Shown here piece by piece: positions 58,054 through 64,000 of a stretch of 64,000 bases of DNA (position 1 is its first letter; every line of letters begins with the position of its first letter). The position numbers and the translations under genes are program-made. This DNA comes from Otatea glauca (taxonomy: Eukaryota > Streptophyta > Magnoliopsida > Poales > Poaceae): the NCBI GenBank assembly GCA_036346275.1, contig CM070722.1, positions 24,079,336 to 24,143,335 on the forward strand, written 5' to 3'. Under the pieces are notes generated by a model. That model was not told the DNA's origin and did not search any database. It worked only from the letters and a program-made list of their open reading frames with translations.

Positions 58054-59232
58054 GGCTCGGCCCACCTGGTTTTCGATCTCCGATCGCAACATCACGGCCT
58101 ATGGCTTGGTGATGAACAAAAGCACTTCGGGGCCTCGCGATCGGCACGGACGACCAATACAGAAGAGCTTGATTACGGAGCACGGCCCAACTGCATCGAC
58201 GTGGGGTGCACGAGAAAGATAGGGAGAGAATCCACTCTACTGCGACCGCGAGGATGCCAGGTTCTTCTTCGTTGGTGTGCATGCTTCTCGGCGCGTACTC
58301 CGAGTTTCGTTGAATACGAGCGAGCAGCGAGCCATCCATTATTTATTAGCGAGTAAATTTCAGTTGCTATGTATGTAGAACAGGGAGGTATTACGGATCT
58401 TCTTATGAATCTATTTTATTAAATAACCCTTTTTTATAAAAAAATTTGTTTAATTCCTAAACTTTATTTTTAAATCTAACCTTTTGACTACGTCACAGCC
58501 TGTGGCTTAGGAAATACACAGCTTCGCATCATCAATCAAAGCGTGGCCAAGTCTTGCCAAGCCACCACAAGTGGCATGGCTAAAAGTCTAATTTTCTGCT
58601 CCTCGTTGGAAAGTCTAATTTTCTGCTCCTCGTTGGACTACATAGTGACATGGCAATGTTGTTTGCCAGTAGAGGTGGGCACATGGGCCATACCTTGGTG
58701 GGCTAGCCTGAGGTACGAAGGGCACGGCACGTTAGAGGGTCGTACCGTGCCGGTCCAATACTATAGTTCAGGCCGTGTCGGACCCAAAAACGGGACACGA
58801 TGGGCGGCACAGCCCGATACGGCCGTTTGAGTCGTGCCCATGCTAGCTCAGTACGGCGATGGCACGCCGACTGCATGTCGACCCACGGTGCAGACCAGCG
58901 GGCCGAGGGCGGCACGCAAGAAGACGGCCGACCTCTGCCGTTGCGCGCGCCTTGCCGCCGCTTCGTCGGGCTAGTGAGGAGGAGGAGGAGGGCGCGGCGA
59001 AATGGAAGGGAGAGGGAGGGGCGACGACGCGCGGGGAGGCCGGAGCCGGAGGGGAGAGGGAGGGGAGGCGGCATGCGGGGAGGCCGGTGGGGAGAAAAGA
59101 GGCCGCGCCATGGCCGGGCCAGAGGAGGGAGGCCGTGCCGGCGAGTGAGGGGAGGGGAGGGGCGACGTCGCGCGGGGAGAAGGGAAGAGGGGGAGGCGAT
59201 GTAAGAAGAGGGGGAGGCGGGGAGAAGAAAAA
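58054..59232. other. Unassigned GC-rich region
   Basis: No gene recognised. 58660-58860 contains phrases such as GGTGGGCACATGGGCC and GGCACGGCACG, typical of degenerate grass repeats built on GGCACGGC. 58970-59225 is almost pure GGGGAGG/GGCGG with strong strand asymmetry. Frames of 95-152 codons on both strands here reflect composition. One short tandem duplication, GTCTAATTTTCTGCTCCTCG, lies at 58585 and 58612. Confidence 0.45.
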
Positions 59233-60436
59233 TGTAGGATCGATATACACTAAACTAGCAATCAGAGGGGGGGTGAATGATTGCGCGGAAGCTAAAACTA
59301 AAATTTTGATCTACTAAAAATTCACCCCAATTCGGACTCAAATAATTGCTTCGTATTCAACAAAACAGAGTAGATGCATTCGGTAAATCGCTAATACCCG
59401 GAGATCCAACCGTCGGATTGACCTGAAATTTGAACTGTAGAAACTAGATTCCAATACGAATCTAACAAAAAAAGAATCAGCTCGATCGGACCTACGGATC
59501 AAAAGTTATTAAACTCGCAAGCATGCTGTGACAGATTATGACGAGAATTGATCAAACCCTAATTTCGTGATTAATCACAATCTACAAAAGATTAACCAAC
59601 GAAACTTTGAGGAACACTAAATTAATGCCCTAGAAAGGTTTTGGATGGATCAAATCAAGATTAAACTTGTTGAATCAAGAGAGACAACGAATCAATCTAT
59701 AAGAACCAAAACGAGAGAAAACCGTAAAGTGATTATCAGAGCAAACCGTATGAACAGAACCTGCGCGACATCTGTAGCATCGCGTGGAGCTTTCGGTTCC
59801 TGCGCCCAGCCGGCTGAGGAAAATCTAATTCTTTATTTTTTCTTGCTAGTCCGGTTACAATACTCCTAACAAAAGAGTACAAACTCTAATACCTAGCTCT
59901 CTCATCTAAACAGAGAGACCCTCTCCTATTTATAATGAGCAACGATTCGCATGCATATCCATCCGCCCAACATAGCCCAATACATGCAAACTGCCCCAAT
60001 CAATTATAATCGCACGCGGACGGCCCTGCCGCACTCGCGTGACTAACCACCTCTATGTGCACCGTTCTTCAGCCCGAACGTCCCGCATGACATCCTTGAC
60101 CACTAAGACCTCGGTTCCTCCGAACCTAGTCCCGAACCTCGGTTCCTCCATGAACCTAGTTCCGGTCCGTCATCGACCACGTTCGCCCTCAAGCAACACC
60201 GCACATGTAAACAAGAAACAACTCCGAGCACAAGTCCACGACTTGACTCAACATCAATCCATGCAACCACTCACACGAGTGCATTGCATAAAGCAAAACC
60301 ATTACCATGCTATCACAAGCATATCAAGTAAAACATCTGAAATAGCACATGCCAAAGCACCACACATGCCATGAGCACAACCACTTTGCAATGCCAATTT
60401 CATCACTAAGCCAATTTTTCAGCACATGATCTTACA
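59233..60436 (-). repeat. LTR of a Sirevirus-type Copia element (3' LTR)
   Basis: Starts TGTAGGATCGATATACAC and ends GATCTTACA; directly next to the right end is a polypurine tract (minus strand ATCAAGGGGGAGAT). On the minus strand a TATA box TATAAATAGG lies at 59926-59935. The left edge abuts AAAAA; the matching duplication would lie beyond the window. In element orientation this is the 3' LTR; the 5' LTR is not in the window. Confidence 0.8.
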
Positions 60437-61990
60437 ATCTCCCCCTTGATGAAAACATTGGCAACACCACTTAGAATTGAACATTGGCATTCACCTCGCA
60501 AGAAAAGTTTTTGAAATCAAAAGGTTTCAAAATCAAAAGCCAAAGTGAAAACACAAAATCTCCCCCTTTGACAAATATTCAAGGTGAAAAACTCCCCTAG
60601 GTGAAAATAAGGAAATATCTCCCTAAAAGGAAAAATATGAGTGAATGAATGAATACCACTTAAACAAGAACATGTGCATGTGTAAAGCATGTATAAAGTT
60701 TTCCAAGATTCTCCTCCAAAATTCTCCAAAGTGGCAAAATTCTCCCCCTTTGACAATGGATTCATCAAGAACACAAAAGAGAGAAAACAAAATCTTTTTA
60801 TTTTTTTTAAAAATTTGACAATTTTTTTATATGTAACGAGCATTCTAAGTCATCCATATATGTTGCAAATTCATCACCAAGCCATGCTATCAAAAATACT
60901 TGCACCCTCAAATCTACACAAAGACAATGTAGAGTAAGCATAACTAGAAATCAAGTATTATTAACAATTTATTGCATGGCATGATCTCCCTTTCTCAACA
61001 ATCTCAAAACCTGAAAACATTGAATTTTTGTGCACTTTATTTATACTTGAAAAACTGATTCATTGATTGATTGCAATAATAACAATTGCAAGGAATTATA
61101 TGCACCATCAGCCTTACTTTTCAACCATGCCAAGCAATCACAAGCTTAAGGTTTCATGGTTTCGGTCATACACAACCTCTTCCAAGTTCATATCAAAGTG
61201 CAATGATAAGCAGTCTCGTAAAGAAGAAGTGCGATAGTATATAACCTTGATCTTGCATTTATCAACAATCACTCTTTGAGCTTTAGCACTTAATTTTGAT
61301 AAATTTCATATTTAGCACTTTTTGAGCAGGATCAAGATAGCCAAGAAAGTTCAACCATGACAAGATTTAATTCAAGTTGTCATTCCAATTAAATAGTCAT
61401 GACATAAACTACACCATATATGCATAAATATGAAGTTGCAAAGACCTTGTAGCATAAACATGGCTTCAAATGACATATATGTATGAAATATAATGCTCAT
61501 TACTTTTTCATTGTTTTTCATTTTTTGTTTTTCATTTACTGAAACACACAAAATAAAAGTATGTTAACAAAAATTACAAAGTTTTCACAAACTCCCCTCA
61601 AAACAACATCTTAAAACTTTCTTCAAAATTGTCACCCAATGGGATTAATTTTATAAACAAAAGTCTAAAAGAACAATCTTCCCAATAGGCAAACGAAAGA
61701 AATTTTCACCAAAAGTCCATTAACTCCCCCTCAAACAAATAACCAATGAAATCAAAAGAGAGGTGATGATATACATTTGTTTGAGTTATCACAGTATGTT
61801 CAGTTAAGCATAAGTATGAATCATGATAAATAAATATCGAGCATGAAAAGGCATGATATAAGATATAACATAATGGAACATGCCGGGGATACATATGAGC
61901 ATATAAGCAAACATCTCATCTCATACCACAATTAGATATCCGTGAATGTAAACAATATGAGTGTATAAAATAGCTCACAAAGTAGGTGAA
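60437..61990 (-). other. Sirevirus 3' non-coding region with repeated polypurine tracts
   Basis: No coding sequence. CTCCCCC-type runs occur at 60438, 60561, 60742 and, as CTCCCCTC or CTCCCCCTC, near 61592 and 61725; on the minus strand these read AAGGGGGAG. Multiple polypurine tracts in front of the 3' LTR are a known trait of Sireviruses. Pol should lie between this zone and gag but is missing. Confidence 0.75.
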
Positions 61991-61993
61991 GAA

Positions 61994-63070
61994 TTATCGC
62001 ACATGCCTCTTGAAGGACATTTCAAGGGTGAGAACCATCCAAGTCTTGATCACATCTTGCAAAAGACCAAGACCCACTAAGCTTCTGTTCTCCAACCCGC
62101 ATCTGAAAAACCTACATAGCACTAGAAGATGTCGAGGCCTCGGTACTAGGGTTAGAAATAAAGCATTTAGGAATCCAAGATCTTGAGACACACGACACAG
62201 TAGTAGGCACAACACGAGTATTCTTATACACAAAATCAGATTTGCCCTTTCCGTGTTTCTAGCAACAAAAGGTGTTCGCATTACCCTAGGCACATAATGA
62301 GGAGTAAAGCGTGCTGTCTCGAAATTAGACCTAGCCTTAGCCTTTTCTTTCTTTTGTTGTTTGGCTAGTCTAAAGCAAAAATCTACTAAGTGTCCATCTC
62401 TACCACAATGAGTGCAAGTGTACTTAACACGATGTTTAGCTTTAGAAGTAGAAGCAACATTTGCATTCATTATAGTAGAAGATAAAACTCCAGCAGACTT
62501 AAAAACAATTTTCTTAGGCTCATTGACAATTTCAAATTTTCCACTTTCAAGTGCCTTAACAACAGTGGGAGCATGTGATTCATGATGAGCATAAGAATCA
62601 AAACCTAAACCTTTGTTATGAATGCTAACCCTTGATTGATCCAAAATCATGTTTAGGTTTTTCTTTCCTCTAGTGAAACGTTCTAAAGATTTTTCCAAAT
62701 AATCAACCTTTCGAGAAAGAATTAAACAATTATTACAGGGAACGTCCACTTTTCCTTTTTGCTTGCGACAAGTTGAGCATGAAAGAACCTCACGCGTGAG
62801 CAAATCATTTGTCATTTGAGAAACTTTAGTATCAGCATCATGCAACTTCAATTCAAGAATTGAACATTTAGAACAAGAAGTTGATTCATCCAAATCAGAA
62901 GTAGAGCAACTAGCATCTTTAATATGTTTGCAATTCAAAGCGACAAGTTTCTCATTCTTCTCAATTTCATCTCTAAGCTTATCAAGAGTTGAAGCATGAA
63001 CATTTCTTAGTGAAGTAAGCTCGGAATAAATTAAGTCACATGTTTTGCAAGCATCATCATCGTGAATCAA
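61994..63070 (-). pseudogene. Sirevirus-type gag C-terminal region
   Basis: 358 codons, minus strand. Residues 1-150 have repeated Cys pairs (CKTCDLIY, CSKCSILELK, CSTCRKQK, CNNCLIL) within predicted coiled-coil sequence. A CCHC-like knuckle (CTHCGRDGHLVDFC) lies at about residues 225-238 and is followed by a basic Lys-rich stretch. After about residue 280 the frame becomes hydrophobic and unlike the family, probably after a frameshift. The DNA near 62040-62090 still resembles the start of the Copia protease (WVLDSGCS region) in another frame. Homology stops at about 61990, where pol is deleted. Confidence 0.75.
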
Positions 63071-63570
63071 AGATTTAAGTCTAGCAATTTCAGATTCAAT
63101 GATTCAATCAAAACATCATGTTTCTTAATTTTCTTGTTTCTTTTCTCTAAAAGCGTACCAAGACGAACAACAAGACATCAAAGCTCATCGTAAGAAGGAT
63201 TTACCTCGCTTCCTCATCGTCAAGTTCATCTTGGTTGAGCTGTCCATACTTGCCATGAGACACAAGCTCGTCAAGTCTTGTCTCGCCTTACCTTTGGATA
63301 TTGTATCTTCATCATCGCTTTGAGTCTACATCACTCAAGTTGACTTGTTCAAGTCTTTGAAAGAACTCGATGCACAACTTTGCTATTTAGAAGCTCCTTT
63401 TCTTCTTGTCATTGAATGGACGCTTGTACTTTGTCTCTTTCTCCTCCTTCGATGATTTACCCGCAAGTTTAGGACAATTTGGACGAATGTGGTTGAGATC
63501 ACCACACCGATAGCATCTTGAGGGCCACCATCAACTCTCTTCCTCATTCTCACATTCTCGCAAAGCTTTA
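63071..63570 (-). pseudogene. Broken middle of Sirevirus gag
   Basis: Between the two open parts of gag there is no open frame on the minus strand. Small indels are evident; a knuckle-like CYRCGDLNHIRPNC is discernible near 63510-63470. It joins the N-terminal domain to the coiled-coil part. Confidence 0.55.
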
Positions 63571-63981
63571 TTAAAACGAGAAGAGAGTGATGCCAAGTCT
63601 TCTTCCGAAATTCCTCAACTGCTCATCGGTTAGTGAAGATAAGAAAGACAAAGCAAAACTTGAAGAAGCATTATTATGAGACATGCTAGATTGGGAGGTC
63701 AAAGCAATTGATTTGTGATCATTCTTCCTAGCAAGAACATCCAATTCATGAGTTTTTAATTTAGAGAAAAGAACATCTAAAGTAAGTGTACTCATGACAG
63801 TTGATTCTCTAATGGATGTAACTTTCATCTCCCAAATAGACATGTCTAATGCACCAAGCAATTGTCTAGCATTAGCAGCATCGTCATAGCTAACCCCAAC
63901 AGCACGTAAATTGCTAAGAATTTTATTAAAGCGTGCAAAGAAGTCATCTACAGACTCACCGGGTTTCATCTCGAAACGCAT
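63571..63981 (-). pseudogene. Sirevirus-type gag N-terminal (UBN2-like) domain, partial
   Basis: 136 codons: FEMKPGESVDDFFARFNKIL, LRAVGVSYDDAANARQLLGA and LTLDVLFSKLKTHELDV match the UBN2 / Retrotran_gag region of Copia gag proteins. The true start lies right of the window. A frameshift near 63600 ends the family match (SLTDEQLRNFGRR). Gag builds the particle that packages element RNA. Confidence 0.8.
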
Positions 63982-64000
63982 ATATTCTTTTTTGTAAATA

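Noticed and set aside
58660..58860. Possible hAT or MITE end (AGAGGTGGGCACATGG)
   Set aside because: No partner end and no 8 bp duplication found; GGCACGGC-type degenerate repeats are common in grass DNA.
59000..59317. Frames of 134-152 codons in the GGGGAGG-rich tract
   Set aside because: Purine-rich low-complexity sequence keeps several frames open; no conserved motif.
1..64000. tRNA, rRNA or other structural RNA genes
   Set aside because: None could be recognised by eye; tRNA-like words occur only as the primer binding site of the chromovirus.

Overview
The window is plant nuclear DNA, almost certainly from a grass (Poaceae), and I find no ordinary host gene in it. It is a nest of transposable elements. 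The grass call rests on large En/Spm-type CACTA transposons with arrays of palindromic subterminal repeats, a Tekay/Del-type chromovirus with LTRs above 3 kb, a Sirevirus-type Copia element, and GC-rich leaders in an AT-rich background. The species cannot be named from the sequence.

Layout, left part. 1-1023 is the end of a long Ty3-type LTR that cuts into a decayed CACTA transposase (TNP2, minus strand, 1024-2590). CACTA-1 fills 3267-16731 (13.5 kb) with a GAT target duplication on both sides. It has a 5' repeat array, a TATA box, a spliced leader and a TNP2 pseudogene. An internal repeat array with its own TATA box and GC-rich leader follows, then a second pseudogene (Transposase_24-like region plus a Ulp1-like C48 protease) and a 3' array. 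An old intergenic stretch with a LINE fragment follows (16732-21236).

Middle part. CACTA-2 (21237-27037, TTC target duplication) keeps the three-array layout but has no recognisable TNP2; it carries a small spliced reading frame I cannot identify. Only 31 bp further, CACTA-3 (27069 to about 33715, genes on the minus strand) keeps only the second gene, with the array-TATA-GC-leader module at its right end.

Right part. A Copia-like LTR (33716-34016 and 55906-56901) was split by a Del-like solo LTR (34017-55900, target duplication GCCCA). That solo LTR was hit three times within about 220 bp of its own sequence: by a 5.3 kb solo LTR (34425-39745), by a 0.9 kb solo LTR (39886-40770), and by a full-length 12 kb Tekay/Del chromovirus (40851-52888, target duplication ACCAC). 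The chromovirus has two LTRs, primer binding site, polypurine tract, an extra upstream ORF, gag, protease, RT, RNase H, integrase and chromodomain, with stops and frameshifts. Further right are a foldback Mutator-like element (57341-58043, 10 bp target duplication) and one end of a Sirevirus on the minus strand (59233-64000): LTR, a zone of repeated polypurine tracts and a gag region, with most of pol deleted.

How the parts work together. In intact relatives TNP2 is the catalytic transposase and the second CACTA gene supplies an accessory protein; here both are broken, so these copies could move only with proteins supplied by other copies. The most unusual pattern is that all three CACTA elements put the same module (palindromic repeat array, TATA or TATA-like site, GC-rich leader, long intron) in front of the second gene, which suggests two separately driven transcription units. 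All calls are from reading the sequence; no database search was possible.
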